Below, in pieces: positions 1 through 14,159 of a stretch of DNA of 64,000 nt. The position numbers were made by a program, and so were the translations under genes. Position 1 is the stretch's first letter, and each line of letters opens with the position of its first letter. The notes beneath the pieces are model-generated. The model was given only the letters and a program-made list of their open reading frames with translations. It made no database searches and had not been told where the DNA came from. The stretch is from Tubulanus polymorphus (taxonomy: Eukaryota > Nemertea > Palaeonemertea > Tubulaniformes > Tubulanidae), in assembly GCF_964204645.1 (NCBI RefSeq), contig NC_134026.1, positions 7,699,450 through 7,763,449 on the forward strand, read 5' to 3'.

Positions 1-3000
1 CAACATCTACAAAATAACGTGAAATTCCTTTTTGAAGGCGAAATGAATGAAGGTGAAGGTCATGCGGCCACTGTGGTGCCGGAGGGTGAGGCAGCGGGTC
101 GCGGGTCGTGTATCGAAATCGAAAAAATGAGCAACCATTACTATCACCTGTGAACACCAGGGGGCGGTGGCATCAGGGTACCGCCGTTCGGTACGTCGGG
201 TGACACATGTGTTTTAATAACTGCGTTCACAGCAGGGATTCCCCGTTGTAGCAGCTGTAATTATTATACACACCCGCTATGCAAATTATATTCTTTAAAA
301 ATATACCGTTTCCAAGCACCGAATATGCGTGCATTATTACCTGCGTATGCGCGTATATGAATTCCGGATCGATAATTTATGCAAAATAGTTATGATTTGT
401 CGAGCTTGCGCTACAAGTAAATCTATAAAACTATTCGAACAGCGAGTACTCTTTATACTGTAATCATATACGGCACTGTATTAAAATGGCTTTGTATATC
501 TCCATTTTTTTCAGCAGTATTCCGCGTCGCGCGGGGATGGTGTTGTTGAAATATGTTTTTAGAGCACAGGTGTAGCCCGAGGCACTCTAATGAAGTGAAC
601 ACTGCAACTAACCGTTACTTTACAGAGAGATGGACCCGAGTAGCTCTCTAATGAGTTTACATGTACAACTTCAGCCAACTTCCTGAGACTGGTCTTTTAT
701 TAGTGACGGAGACAAGAGTCAGTGACGACAAAAAAACATCACTTTCAGGAGTCATTTTACACACAGGGAGAAAGACAGAGAGACCTCGCACTGGATGTTT
801 GCGTGTATAGATAAATGAAGACTGTATAGACAATGAAGAACACCTGAGAATGGGTGTTAAACCTTTCGGTGAAGAAAGAAATCTTAGATGTTTTATGATT
901 GATTCGGACGAAACTGTCAAATAATGAAAACTAAAAGACGATACAAATGAGATGCGAGATGAAGAAGGTACGAAGATTTAAGAGCAAAACGATTAATGGA
1001 AAACGACGGGAATGATGATAATAGATCATTAACCGAGAAGACCGATCGTTTTAGGTCCATGGAGTAATTCCGACTAGTGGAGTGAAATATCTGGCTGGAG
1101 GAAGAACTTCTGAATGTGTGTCGGAGAGGGGTTACTGTATTAGGGTCAGTTTCTGAGATTTTTGGAGAGATTTTGTCTAAAATGACCGGTTGTCTCCTGG
1201 ATCTAGATCCACAGTTGAAATCAGTTCATTTTCCATCTAGAGCCAAATTTTACTCACGACTGGTACTGGATTCAGGAATTTCATTCTGTGCTGACTTGAA
1301 CGGATTAATGTCGGTAGATAAATTATCGCTATTATCACGGATATGAAGATATCGAGATAGAAAAGATTGAGATATTGAACGATATCTCAAATAAACCAAA
1401 AGAACCGCATCGATTAGTATCTCACACAGAGGGACGTTAATTACATCGGAGATTTTCACAGCGGGTGAGAATAGAACGGATTCATTGACTCGACTTAAAC
1501 AACAAGAAGATAATCCACGAGTTACGATTACTCTAGTCTCATCGAGGCTACTCTTGGATTTAATGGCCACGCACTTAAATAAGAATGATTCTCTCTACGC
1601 GTCCGCTGCTGCTGCCGCTAAACAGATCGATCATTATTACCAGTGTCTAATAACAGTAAATTGTTTATCGGTAAAAGAAAGAATTGATTTTTGTAATGAG
1701 ATACGAGATTGTTTAGGGGCACGGGTAAAACTACCCCAAACACTGATCATCGTTAAAACCTGCCCCCAAACATCGACTCTTTTAATATGAATTTATCAAT
1801 TCAAGCTTTCAACCTATACAACATACGAAATTTGATTCCTTGTAAGAAAATTCCTCCTTGAAAAATATTTCGCGGCTAAAGTTTGATTGAATTATTGATT
1901 GTAGGGCCATAGAGAAATATTTGAAAATAAACAAAAAATGGCGGAGAGCGGAAGTATAAGACATGTGATGGTTTAAACTGTCTCTGGCAGTCTGTGTATA
2001 TGGAATCAGTCTCCACACATTACTACGCTATACCGTTAAAAACACTAGCGCCTAGGGGAGCTATTTCAGTCGCGTAACGATCAATGGGGTAGGGTATAAT
2101 CACCGCGGGGAAGGTCGAGTATGGATACACTATGCGGCATATAATGGACCGGGTAGCTATGGGAATGTATTGGATACCGCCGCTGCTGCTGCCGCCGCCG
2201 CTATCCATCAATGTATTGTCATCTTTTATAATTATATGTCGCTGAGTCTGTTAAGTGACCAACTGACCACAACACGAGTAAGAGTGAGTGTGATTCTTCA
2301 ACACGGCACCAAAAGCTGTCAGTGAAGTATCGAACGCTGTGCACGCTGATTCGCGGTCTTCAAGTCCAAAAGTTTGTTTTAAAAAGAGTCAGTCCATCGT
2401 TTAACGAGCAAAACGCTTTCTTAAATTGGCATTTTAGATCATACCCCATCCGTTGAAATGAACTAGCGTAAAGTGGGCCCATTCCACGTGGAACTGAGTG
2501 TCAGTCAAATTTTTTTCTTGAAATTAGTCACCTTAAATTCAAATCATGAATCCTGTTGAATTTTAATAATGTTTTAAGTCTTTAATTTCGAACATAATAT
2601 AATCTGAGTAAATCGATCTTAACTCATCGATAAGAACGTCAATATATCGAAAAATTCAAATAAATAACATCTACATGCAATCTAAAATGTCTTTTTTCTA
2701 TAAATGACAGGGCTATTAAATATTTCAATACCACTACGGAGTAATAGATCTTTATACGTCGCATTTTTTTGTAGATAATGAAATATATTTGAGTGACAGA
2801 CAGGACCGAGGCCTCGCAGTTGATTTAACACGAGCCCGATTCGCATAAAAGGCGCCCGTGTATCGTTTTGTATGCGAACTAGTTTCCAAACATCGTCGGG
2901 TATAAAACCTGGATTCATGTTGTTTGTGACGAACATTGTAGGAGCTTAGAGAAAAAAACACAACCAACACACACACAACAGTAGATCATCAAACTATTTT

Positions 3001-3171
3001 GAAATGTCGTTGTACAAAAGACGATCAGAGCTGTTCAACAGTGTGACCCCCTGTAGGGTGTCAATCGAGCTGACAGTTGTCTTTACATGATATAGAACTA
3101 TTCAATTCAAGCTGTATTTAGCTGTGTATTAGTTCATAGCATAGCCTGACGGGTAGTGGGGTATATATCAG

Positions 3172-3390
3172 GGCTGGGTCGTAAGTCCAACAATCTTTAC
3201 TCGAATATCAGGCATAAAGCAGGGCTGGGTCGTAAGTCCAACAAGTATATGCAACTTAAAGCTATGTGCAACAATGTCGACTTATGACTAGCATATCAGG
3301 CATATACCGATGCTGATATCTAAGTCCAACAAGCTAATGTAGCTATGGCCCAGAACTCAGGTATAGAGCAAGGCTGGATCATAAGTACAA
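3172..3390. repeat. Degenerate repeat, four copies of GGGCTGGGTCGTAAGTCCAA
   Basis: Two near-identical copies lie at 3172 and 3223 (51 bp apart), with weaker copies near 3310 and 3370. Each is followed by AACAA and preceded by (C)AGGYATA-type sequence. Confidence 0.85.
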
Positions 3391-4664
3391 CAATAATCTG
3401 ATTTCAATATCATGACTTGCAATTTTGATAATAAAAAAAGAGCAGGCCTGAGTTAAGGAACAGAGGTCTCGCTATCGGTACGTTATACATCAAGCGGTGT
3501 TCGTAAGTAAAACGTCATAGTTGGCCGACATGTCCAAATGACGCAGCGAATAATGTGACGTCAGCGCGTTACCTATATATATATAATGAATCGCGACACA
3601 GCCGGGAGTCTCGAATCTGTACGACTAACCTCTTTATCACAATCAACAAAAAAACATATCTATCAATCTTAACTTCAATCACATACGTGAACAAAATAAA
3701 TTCTTACACGGAAATTCTTAATACGTGTAGATCTAATCGTATAGTGAATCGGGATAATAATCAGTCGCCGTGCGTCCACATTTCTGAACTTACAAGTCTA
3801 GAAATTGTCGTAATGGTTAATCCAAAGTTCTATTGATAGTTCGAGGTGAGCATTTCCGATTCAGAACTTATGGGGCTTATTTTTTCAAAATAAGAACGTA
3901 TTCTATCATTTTCATCTAATCTATTCGTAATTACCCTGCTTACTCTTGTGCCATTCTCCCTATAAATGCTGTTGTTTCACCATTTTGACATCACTCGATG
4001 AAACTACTCTCAATACGCTAATAGCAAAAACTCGTATATATTTTCAAATTAAATCAAGTGACTACCTGTTTTTAATTTCTAAAATTCTAGAATTGATCAG
4101 AGATATTTACCTGAATCGGACTCGTCTGTAAACCGGCTACAGATTGAGATAGTTAATGAGATAATGAAGTTATTGTATTGTGATGACAGGACAAGAGTTT
4201 GAATCGTCTAATTGATGGCTAGGGTTCAGATACTACTCTGACTGACTGCCGACTACCTGTTCCCTATGAAATCCACCTAGCGGTATCGGCATTGTAGTCC
4301 TTTAATCATAGACTGTCGCCTTAATTAGTTTAGTGCCGGTAACGAGGTTAGAACTCAGCGAAGCGACGTGTGCTTCATGACTCGACAAAACGATCCTCTC
4401 TCAAACTGCCGCTGCCGCCGCAGTTCTGAGAACAAACCATTAAATACCGCGACTCATTGTAACTCGCTCATCAGGGACTCACTCGCTGTAACTCAGTATT
4501 GAGTGAATGATCACCGGTAGGCTACCGCGAGCCATTTACAGCGATAAACTATAAAGAGCAAATCTCAATTCTGAACCCCATGAATACCCCTATACCCTTC
4601 CATGCTTAGATCTAAGTTCGGTCCGAACGAAAAATGAAATCGGAAAAGTAGCCTAAACAAGGAA

Positions 4665-4800
4665 TGATAGCGGGAATTGTTAACAGCAGTCTGTCACCAG
4701 TCACTACACCTTACTGGTCACCATTATTTACGACACAGCTGACTGATCTCCATCAGTCACCACACTGACCAGACAAGCTGACATAAGGTTAGGGTTGTAT
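4665..4800 (+). mobile_element. GGTCACC-family repeat, partial copy
   Basis: It shares GGAATGAT, CACCAGTCACTACACC, CCACACTGACCAGACAA and the trailing GTTAGGGTT with the copy at 20440, but lacks the tRNA-like segment. Confidence 0.4.
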
Positions 4801-5308
4801 TGACGACTGGGTTAGAACTTATGAAGACCTTGGCTATTTCAATTTTTTTTCTTGCTATAGTTTTTGATAGCCTTAATGCTTGAAGTATTTCCCTCGACTT
4901 CGCTATAGATCTCATCATGAGATAGATTTATTGACTTTGGGCTCAAGAACCCAAGAAATCAGATATTTTGCCTAAAACCGGTAAGTCGAATGTGTCAATA
5001 GTATTGAATAATACAGTTACTAAGTGATAGAGTATATTTATTGATTGGACGTTCATTGTTGTGGTCACTGTCAATAAACGTCGACGTGAACGACGTCATC
5101 TATTCAACGCGTTATAACGAGCAGTGATGATAATTTTACGTTTGATTATCTCTGTTGTGAAGAGACGCCCGCATCGCGCTAATTTATTTATCTTAACGCT
5201 TTTACGTCGAATTATTAAACAATTATGATTCTGACGGTCAAGTAAAATCTGCCCAGGGCAGAAACATCGTTTAAATCATTTCTATCAAAAGGTGTTACTT
5301 GGAACAAT

Positions 5309-5351
5309 GACCTCTCTATAGAGCTACCTCTGTGACCTCTATAGAGCTACT
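5309..5351. repeat. Short tandem duplication, 24-bp period
   Basis: TGACCTCTCTATAGAGCTAC is followed 24 bases later by TGACCTCTATAGAGCTAC. Confidence 0.9.
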
Positions 5352-8300
5352 GGTACCATTAATGGACCTTAATCAATTTCAGCTTCTCGCTGTAAACGGC
5401 AGTGTCAGTAAGTACTGGATTGTATTAGCCCAAACAATAGCACTGTGCCCATGGGCCATTTGCAACCTCTGTAGCCTATGTTTGGTTGTAAAAGACACCA
5501 AGATGTGCAATTGGAATAGACGTCTTGGGCTGTGGACCGTTAGATGAATCAAGAATCCAAGAATGAACACTTGAATATGAATCGAGCCTTCGATGATATT
5601 TTTCAACAATGATCTATAAAACAACACACTTTTAGGTGGAATGTGTCGACACAGTTTCAGGTGGAATCTGTGGATATAAGGTGGAATCTGTGTGAGAGTG
5701 AGGTGTGGATGGATAGAAAGCCTACTTATAAATTCGCGTTGCATCACGACACGTCGGTGTGTACAACTTCCATTGTAAAAAAAAACACAGTAGCAGCAGT
5801 GACTGTTTTACTCACTCACTCCTCCACGACGAGCAGTGGTTTGTATCGTAAGCCAATTTCGTGCGCTTTGTAAGATTTCAGATTCCTTTGAGGTTTTCAT
5901 CCGCTCGAGTCTCTAATGTAGAGCGGAGGCCTCACAGACTACAAAGCCAGGGATACAACAGTACGCACACAGGTAGACAGACACACTGAGCTTCAAAATG
6001 AAACAGTCACCTCGACCTCAATTTACTGCTTTCAATCAAACATTTACAAGAACCAAACAAAAAATCTAATTCTTCATTTTCCAAAATGAACAAAAAATAC
6101 AAAATGAAATCCTAGAAATTCTTTTCGAGGATGATTTGTTTGTACGGAATCACGTGACATGAAGCCTACTGGTTCTAAAGCTAAGGAAGAAGCCTATTGA
6201 ATTATGACGCCGGAGGGTCTTTTTACCCGTAAAGTAGCAGTTACGTGTAGTCTGTTTTGAAATTATCGTTTTTTTTCTTCGCTGGCCAAACTAAGGAAAC
6301 CTCGTAATAAACACGAGATACTTAATGGGAAACCCCAGAGGAACCTCACTCAATCGTATGAATGAGAAACTGATTTTCTACATCTTATTGTCTCGACTCA
6401 ACTGACGCGGAAATATTCCCGCTATACACCTGCGTGAAATAGTTCCTTCCATAATTGATGACTAAAAACAAACGAAACACTCTTTTATACGTATGTATTT
6501 ATACGCTCAAATTGGCGCGCTACTTTTTAAGTCATCTCGATTTCGAGTGAATTGTTTAAAGCTCTGATAAACTACGGGTTGATAAGATGTTTATAGAAAA
6601 CTCAACCTACAAGAAACTCGTAGTGAAGTTCGAGTAAACATCCAACCCGCAGAACCTTCAATGACACCTGGATTCATTTCTGATTCGGATATTTAAGAAG
6701 ATCCAACGAGAGATAGTTCATTCACTACTTGCGTCTATAAGTATCTTTGTCGGCAATAAAGTGATTTGGAATCTACCCCACGAGTACCCCCTTGACTTCA
6801 GAATCCAGTCACTCAGAAATTCGTTACAATTGTAGCATTTCGAATGAGCTAAATGTCTTCTGATGGTTTATCTTAGGTGGGAGGCAGGTCAATAACACAA
6901 GCCCGAATTCAAGTTTCAAGAATATTCCTGTTTCAAGAATATGGGCTTCAATGGGTTGAAGTAACAACGGGTCAATTCTAGCAAAATCCCATTCAGTGGC
7001 TATGAAAATTGATAACAAAAAAGGATCCAAAGTCTTTACATAAATGTATCCATAAACTATAAGAACCGACCTGAGGTAATTGTTGCAGTCCTTACAATAA
7101 ACGTTCTAACATTAGAAAAGAAGGAGCCAACGTAATAAGAATAGAAGTAATCAGTCATAAAAGTACAACTGCAATGGTAAAAGTGTACTGAACGTACTTA
7201 TAAATCAATGGACTTATAGCCGTGTGTATGCAACAGGCTCAAACAATGTGACAGATCATTCATTGCGTGTCAGAAAACAAGACACGAAAAAAAACATGTT
7301 TAAAAACTAACCAAAACTTGATCGAAATATAATATACACCGGGATTAAAAATACTACAGGAGTAGATGGTAACAAAGCCACTGATAATAATGAATAATAG
7401 TTTCTTTTTGATGAGACACAAGGTAAAACAGGGACGGAGCAAGACAAACAATAGACAGATCTAAACCAGGAGTATAATATACTCATTGTTCGCGGAGGAT
7501 TGAATCAGTTTCATCAAAGAGCGGTTTATTTTTTACTCCTGAATGGTAATTAAAAAAAATCCGATTTACGTCTGATTGTACTCCGGGAGTAGTTTAGTTT
7601 CTTTAAATCTATTTTATCCCGGTGTAAAATTTGCACCTGTCTTCTACGTGTTCGATTTACGATATTTCATATAATTTTGGGGCGTATTTTCTAATTGTTG
7701 CTAAACTGAAAACTAGATGCAAATAAATACAGGTTTTTAAGTGGATTAACTCGGATAAAAAAGGATGCAATGAAAATGGAGCATAAACACAAAAAAAGAT
7801 AGGAAATTGTTAAAATGATGTTAGAAAAAAGCATCAAATCCTTCAAGAATTTGGGAGAATCTTTTTTTCGCGATGTTGAGTTTTGTTGTTAGATAATATT
7901 TGTTAGGAATTCGGAGAATTTGGCGCCGTCACCATGGTAACATGCTGTTTGTCTCATACCTCAGGACTGGAACTGTATAATTTCCGACTGTTAAAGTCTC
8001 CAAATTTCTTGAATGTTTTTGATGTCAAATCGCTAACGGACAAAGGACCGTACACCTAAAATACACAAAACATTCAACAATCACAAATACATAGCTTACA
8101 AAACGATATCCTCATCTACCAGGGGTAGGTTTGAAGATTACAGCCAGTTTCTCAATCTTTAGAGAAAAAGGAAACCGAATTGAATTGAATTTTATTTTTG
8201 TTGCATTCAAATATTTCAAGTTGAAAAACTGGCATCAACTAAAACTTTGATAAAAACGACATCAAAACAATGGGTCATACATGATAATAGTTGATTTGAT

Positions 8301-9048
8301 ATTTTGAGATTTCGAGTCGGTTTTATCTTAGACAAAACTAAAAGCAAACGAAAACAGTTTAAAATACATATTAAATACAAAACAGATAGAGAAAAGAAAG
8401 AAGGAATGGGAGAGGAAAAGAGAGAGAGGAGAATGTATCTCCTGTGACTATATAATTAATATTATGATAACGGATCGATTTCGACAATTGTGAATAAATA
8501 AATCTCTTATGAAAATACGTTTAAAACCGGACAGTAATTGATTCACTTCCGGTGAGGTGTTATAAAACCCAAGAAAAACATCAATCAATTCTATAGAGAC
8601 TAATAGACTACTGTATGACGTCACTGGCCGGTGTGAATGACAGTTTAAGTGTCGTGGCGCACAAAGCTTTCATGATTGACGTTTAAAGTCATTTATCGTT
8701 GACCATAAATGAACTGTCACTTTGAAATACGTCTTCCGATCAGCCATACGTATTTTATACATTTTTGTAATCTAAATCTGGGCTCATTAAATTAGCGGGC
8801 CTAGTCAGCATATATTCAATCAGTTACGAGGACTGAGGGTTCGAATCCCTCATTAGTCTAAGCTTTAATTTCATATTTAACATATTTTTTTTCTATAAAG
8901 CACATGTCTTTTCACCACATTCTATAAGCTTTTACAATCTGCGACTGGCCCCATAGGGTCACCGGCTAAGCCAGTCAGACATTTCACACGTTGGTCTGAC
9001 GCCTCTTGAGCCTGGTAACTCTAGGGACCGCTAAACGCATGCGCCAAT

Positions 9049-9062
9049 ACGGATTAATCCGT
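9049..9062. promoter_or_regulatory. Perfect 14-bp palindrome with two bicoid-class sites
   Basis: ACGGATTAATCCGT is fully self-complementary and contains two overlapping TAATCC cores, the type bound by Otx, Gsc and Pitx homeodomains. It lies in the presumed TFAP2 intron. Confidence 0.25.
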
Positions 9063-12046
9063 GTGGTTTTAACTACTTAGTAACATCACCTCCTCGTCAT
9101 CAGCTCAATCACTCGCGTGATAGAGCGACGAGCTGTGTATTAATGGCGGCTCAGCAGTCTATTAATTACTGATAGATTGAATAAACCATCAATTAATAAA
9201 CACGTAATATTCACTCATTGAATACAAGACAAAAACATAACTTCAATTAACAATCACTAAATAATAGATTAAAAACAGGTTCTGCACTTGAACAGGCGAG
9301 GCTTCGTGATGGTTGTTTTTGTCGAGATAAAAGACTAGAGAAATTAGAAATACAAGACAGATTTCAATAATACGGGGATAATTGCGAGACTGATCCCATA
9401 GTAACTACAATACATAGAATATATTTTAGACGTTCTTAATCCTTAGATTTGTGTTGATGTTAATGATTTGCATTGTTAAGGGCAGGTCATTTTCTATGGA
9501 TAAACATAGCCTGCACTGAATCGTTGAAAAAATCAATAAAAATTCCAACAAACGAAAATTAATCGATAAAGATGATTGCCGACGTCGTTGTGTCCGCTCG
9601 ATTTCTCAGAGGCGGTTCATCAAGTTGAAAACAAAGTTAAGATAACAAACAACACTAATCGCGGTGTAAGCGATCAGTTTAATTACTCCTGAAGTATTAT
9701 ATCTACTGAACTTTACGCCCGATACCCGGAGTATAAGTCAGGGAGTATTATTATTATTGAACCGGCTCCGCTCTGGTGTAACAAAGCCGGGACAGATTTG
9801 CGGCGGTGAAGCTTGTTATGATTAAGACAAAGGTTGTAATTGACTGGTGTTTGATGTGAGACAGAACAAGGTTTGTTTAATACACTGATATTAACAGCTC
9901 GGATGATGAGTTTTATGGATTTATTATGAAGAGCTGGAGAGAGAGAGAGAAGTTGTACGCGTCGCTTCTCAGCTCCGTTTCTTCCGTTATTAATTTGTTT
10001 CAAACCACTACGCGTTGTCAATGGATATAACCGCTTGTATTGTTCACTCGGAGAGAAAACTGACAAACTTCTTCTCCTCGTCACGTGGTGGAACAGTCGA
10101 TAAAATAGCGTAAAACATCGTGTTCTACGAGAGAATTCCTTTTCTGTCGATAGCGAAAGAAGCAAAAGAAATGAAAATGAGCTAGTTTGATTGTGTTGGC
10201 TGAAAAGCCCAGCGCGGGTGCGATTCGACCTCACTGAGAGAGAGAGAATTATACCGGTTGGTAATTGTATAAAGAATGAATAAAATAGCAACTAGGTTAT
10301 TTTCGATTTAATCGTTTCAACATACAAGGTGTATAGAGCCATCCTTGAAGTGGTCAACCTCGCTTACCGGAGGTGTATCCTTCCAGATACCAGCGGTATT
10401 AACAGTTTATCACATCTGACGATAGTCTCTAGAGACATTCCGAAATGTCATGTATTTTGATTGTCTGACTCAATGAATAAATTTCGTTTTTTAATCTATA
10501 TATTGCGGGTTGAATCTTATCAATTCTCCCAGTTCGAATGTATAAGCTAGTTTGACAAATTGATTAAAAGGTTTTCGTTTCCAGTATCTAAACAACTTCT
10601 TGAATAATATGAAGGTTGTTTGTCGTGCGGTTTAGCGGAGAGACACGTCGGCAATGTGCAGCACACATTCCTAAACGGCTGAAATCGAGAAGTTTGAAGT
10701 GATTTGTTGTGAATCATTCGAGATGTTTGTCATCAGTACAATCACGTGTTGAAATCAATGTCTACAAGTAGGCAAAAATATTTATCTTAAAGTCGCCTAA
10801 ACACTTCACAATCCACTTTAAACATCAAATCTACGAGTTCTGAGTTCAGAGACGGGAATTCCATCCGCTGTTTACTGGTAACTATGTGGTTTGTCAGCGG
10901 AGAACGAGAAGGGGAGAGTGTTAGAGGAAAGGAATGATGATGATAAGTTAAGTAGAAGTCGTTATGTCGTCTGTTTGTGACGAGAGGAGGAGAGGTTGAT
11001 TATAGCGGTATGCACCAGCGCCAGCGCGACGACGAGAAACCTTTGAAATTACAAGGCATTCTGAAACCACTGCCGAACAGAAACGAAAAGCCTTGATGTT
11101 TTACAGCGAAACTGAGTTTTAATTCTTCATGACTGGTGATTACATCTTCTTTACAAGCAAGCGATCCCCTTTCAAGTCTCTCGCCAGACTGATATTAATA
11201 TGGATACCGCCCAAACCTCTGATCATCGGCTTTTAATTAATTGAGCACAATAGATTGTTTGGAAAGAATTAAAAGACAAAGCTACCTTGAAAAACACGCA
11301 CCAATTTTCATTCTCAATATAATAATCACCTAGTTTATTATCAGGTGATTTAAAAGTAGACAGTCAATTTAAGCTGGTGGGTTTTAATCAGAAAGAAAAG
11401 TTTCAACTTGAAAATTTTGAGAATCTAACTTTATCGTGTTAAGAAAGCGAAACAGCGCGCTCTCGCAATTCGACTTTTCAGAAGACAAAGGAACTAAAAT
11501 CATCATTCATTCTGAGCTCGAAGCATTTCAGTGAATTTATGAAATTTACTCTGAATTCCCTACAGCTTCGGTTACAGTGTCGAAACCGCATTTAGTATTC
11601 AAACGTTGTCGTGTTTGTGAAACAATCTACCGCGAGTTAGCTTAAACTGTTAACGTTTTCAATTTAACGGCCGCGACTGTTGTAAAACGTTGTACCGCAA
11701 ACGGTCGTCGACTGCGGCGCGTTCATTGTTGTATTAACGGTTGTTTTTGTTATTAATTATCGTCTCGTTAGAAACGGCGTGAAATTCTACACTGAACGCA
11801 GGAAATAACCACGTCCGATTGGAACCGAGTGAGAAAACTACTGAAATATAATGAGTCAAGCGCAAACCCTAACGTCGCGGTTCCTTTCAAATTAATACGC
11901 TGAATAAAGTTTTTGTCACCATCAGAAAATAATTAAATGTTATCGGCGAAGTCTTATAAATGCTCGCATTCGATTAATATTATTTCATACAAATTGAGTT
12001 TTGTGGTTTTCATTGTGGGTCGGGTTACTCCATACAGCACCGGCAC

Positions 12047-12067
12047 CAGCAGCAGCAGCAGCAGCAG
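12047..12067. repeat. (CAG)7
   Basis: This is a pure CAG run in presumed intron. Similar six-unit runs occur at 52997-53014 and 60082-60099. Confidence 0.95.
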
Positions 12068-13694
12068 CTACGGCGCAAAATTCATATATTTCGGAAAGCG
12101 ATTAATCGGCACTAAATCAACTATATCGAATTGCTAATGAATTAGTGGTGTATTTGGGTTTATTTCAGCTGATTGCGCGTAGACCTGTCGACAGTGCGCG
12201 GGTCTATTGATAAACACTATGCCTGCACCAGTAACACCCGGGTCTGTTAGAGGTCTGCAAGGTGTATGGTACTGGGCGGTGATGTAATCGAATACACACT
12301 CAACCGGCAAAAATATCCGTTTTAAAAAGCTCACATCGCTCTGTTGCTAGGATCAGAATCGCTGGCTTTTTATTGATACACAGTTTTGGTCGGTTACGCT
12401 CAGGTAACTTTTGATTATTTCGGCTTAATTTTTCAGTTAGGTTTGAACCAAGCGCTAACTCAATCCTAACAGCACTCAGACTGTTGCTAGGTTAGAGTCT
12501 TTGGTGGTTTTAACTGAATTTTCACGCAAACCAGTTCCACAATATCTCTGAAAACCTTGACTTGATATCATCCATTTTCAATTGAAGTAATATCTCGGCA
12601 ATTTGATATTAACAAGAAATTCAAAAGATTAACCACTGGACCTTGCAGCCGTTATCAAATTATCAAATTTAAATCATTAACATATACGTCCTGAGACTTT
12701 AAAACTTGTGGTTCCTTATTTAGGGGGATAATTTCAAGTTAATTTAGATTTAGAGGTTATCAATCAAGACCAAAGTTTCGACTGTTCTTGAACCGCTATT
12801 ATCAGGAGGGCAGGTAAATTTATGACTTGGTCTCAAGTCGTGACTTATGTCCAAACATGGGAATTCAAAATAAGAAAAGTTTATTGTGGCTATCATCAGG
12901 TGTAATGATGGAATACAACGTTTTAAGCGGTAAAGGGTGAAATCATAACCTTGAACTGTTAAATTGGGTCCTAGTTTGAGGTCCGAACTTCAAGGACTCG
13001 GCGCACAGAACAGAACCGTTTAAGATACAAATTTTGAGACGTTCCCCATATTGATTTCTACAGTGACTGAACTTTAAATGAGCAGCAATGTCAACTCTGC
13101 CTCTAACAGCCGAAGAGCCGATGTGATTTTTATGATATTTCTTGTTAAACTAGCATCGCCTGAGGGCTATCGTCAAATAAGATGCCGACAGCCATTGCCC
13201 TCGGTTGTAATCCATGTTGAAATTCGCTTTTTATAGATTTTCATAAAGGAATTGTGAAGAAGAGAAAGTGGAATAGTTCCCAAACAGGCCTCCAAATGGC
13301 TTTAATTTGTTCCGCAAATTCTGACTAACAACATCTCGAGGAAGTTGGTATTTTTTTTTCAGTGAGAAATTTACCGGCGGTAGATCCGAACGTTTAGATC
13401 GGTTTCATTTAATCAGCGCCTCACTAGAAATTTAATGAAAATTAAATTTTACCCGACGGAAGCTTTTTGGTAAAAATGTTTTATCTTTTTTTCAGAGCTA
13501 AACTTTTCGACGATAATTCGAAACGCGGTAACTTTTCTATGAAAGTGTGCGACCAAAAATTATGAAAAACGTCTACGATTTTCGAGATAATATTTGCGAA
13601 TGCGATTGCCCAGAAATTATGAAAACTATTTTTCTCACCCACAACACAATGAAACTATCATTGAAAAAAAGAAAAAAAAGTTTTTTAGTCCTAC

Positions 13695-14159
13695 CTGCTG
13701 TGCGTCTTCGATGGATACTCCGGTACCGTGTAGACTGAGCAGCGAGGTCTCCTGATCCAAACCGTGGTGTCCGGTATGCATGAGTACATCCGGTCTCCGG
13801 ACCGCCCCGTAGTCCGACCTTCTCGAATCGTACCCCGATAGTCCGGGATGCATATTGTGTAGGTCATCCCTGTGTCTGAGTACATTTCTCTCCGGCGGGT
13901 GTAACTGATGATAGTGCTGTTGCGGACCCTGGTGAAACGTATTCAGATGAGAGTACGGGTCGGCGTTGACGTGAGCGTGATGAAAGTCCACCGGTTGTTG
14001 AGGGGGGAGATTATAGGGCGGTGGGAAATAAGGGGGTTGAAAGTCTGTCGTCGGTGTGTGAGATAATCTTGGAGCGGCTGTAAAACCGGAACTAGTCGTA
14101 CAAACAGCGCTTCCGAGTTGACCGAGACTTCCGTGTGTTCCAACAAGATCCCGACGTTC
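13695..14159 (-). CDS. TFAP2: TFAP2 (AP-2 transcription factor), large activation-domain exon
   Basis: This internal exon of 155 whole codons encodes the proline- and aromatic-rich transactivation region of an AP-2 factor, a nuclear sequence-specific DNA-binding protein. It begins ERRDLVG, matching the E/DRHDG start of vertebrate TFAP2 exon 2. It then has LSHTP (residues 32-36), [11 protein letters not shown] (39-49, the PY motif that contacts WW-domain and KCTD partners in the family), DPYSH (67-71), SRRSDY (112-117), VRRPDVL (120-126), HHGLD (131-135) and SLHG (142-145). The C-terminal part is closest to TFAP2B as I remember that family. On the minus strand the exon follows a pyrimidine-rich tract ending TTTTACAG (14160-14161 = AG) and ends at CAG|GTAGG (donor 13693-13694). 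Both junctions are phase 0. The DNA-binding and helix-span-helix exons were not found to the left and probably lie outside the window. Confidence 0.95.

Larger units (their letters stand above)
1..13694. other. Non-coding; presumed TFAP2 intron, no exon seen
   Basis: I searched both strands here for the conserved AP-2 DNA-binding exons (for example the stretch around FCSVPGRLSLL and NLPAGRRKAANVT) and saw none. The stretch holds a degenerate repeat at 3172-3390, a GGTCACC-family copy at 4665-4800, a duplication at 5309-5351, a tRNA-like T arm at 8838, a (CAG)7 run at 12047-12067 and a Met-less open frame at 9713-10291. Otherwise nothing is recognisable. Confidence 0.6.

Noticed and set aside
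4101-4140. Tiny putative exon bounded by TTTACAG and GTAAAT on the minus strand
   Set aside because: It is fifteen bases long with no frame evidence. Such pairings are expected by chance.
8760-8870. Possible tRNA with T arm GAGGG-TTCGAAT-CCCTC
   Set aside because: The T arm is perfect, but the rest of a cloverleaf is missing. It is more likely a tRNA-derived repeat remnant.
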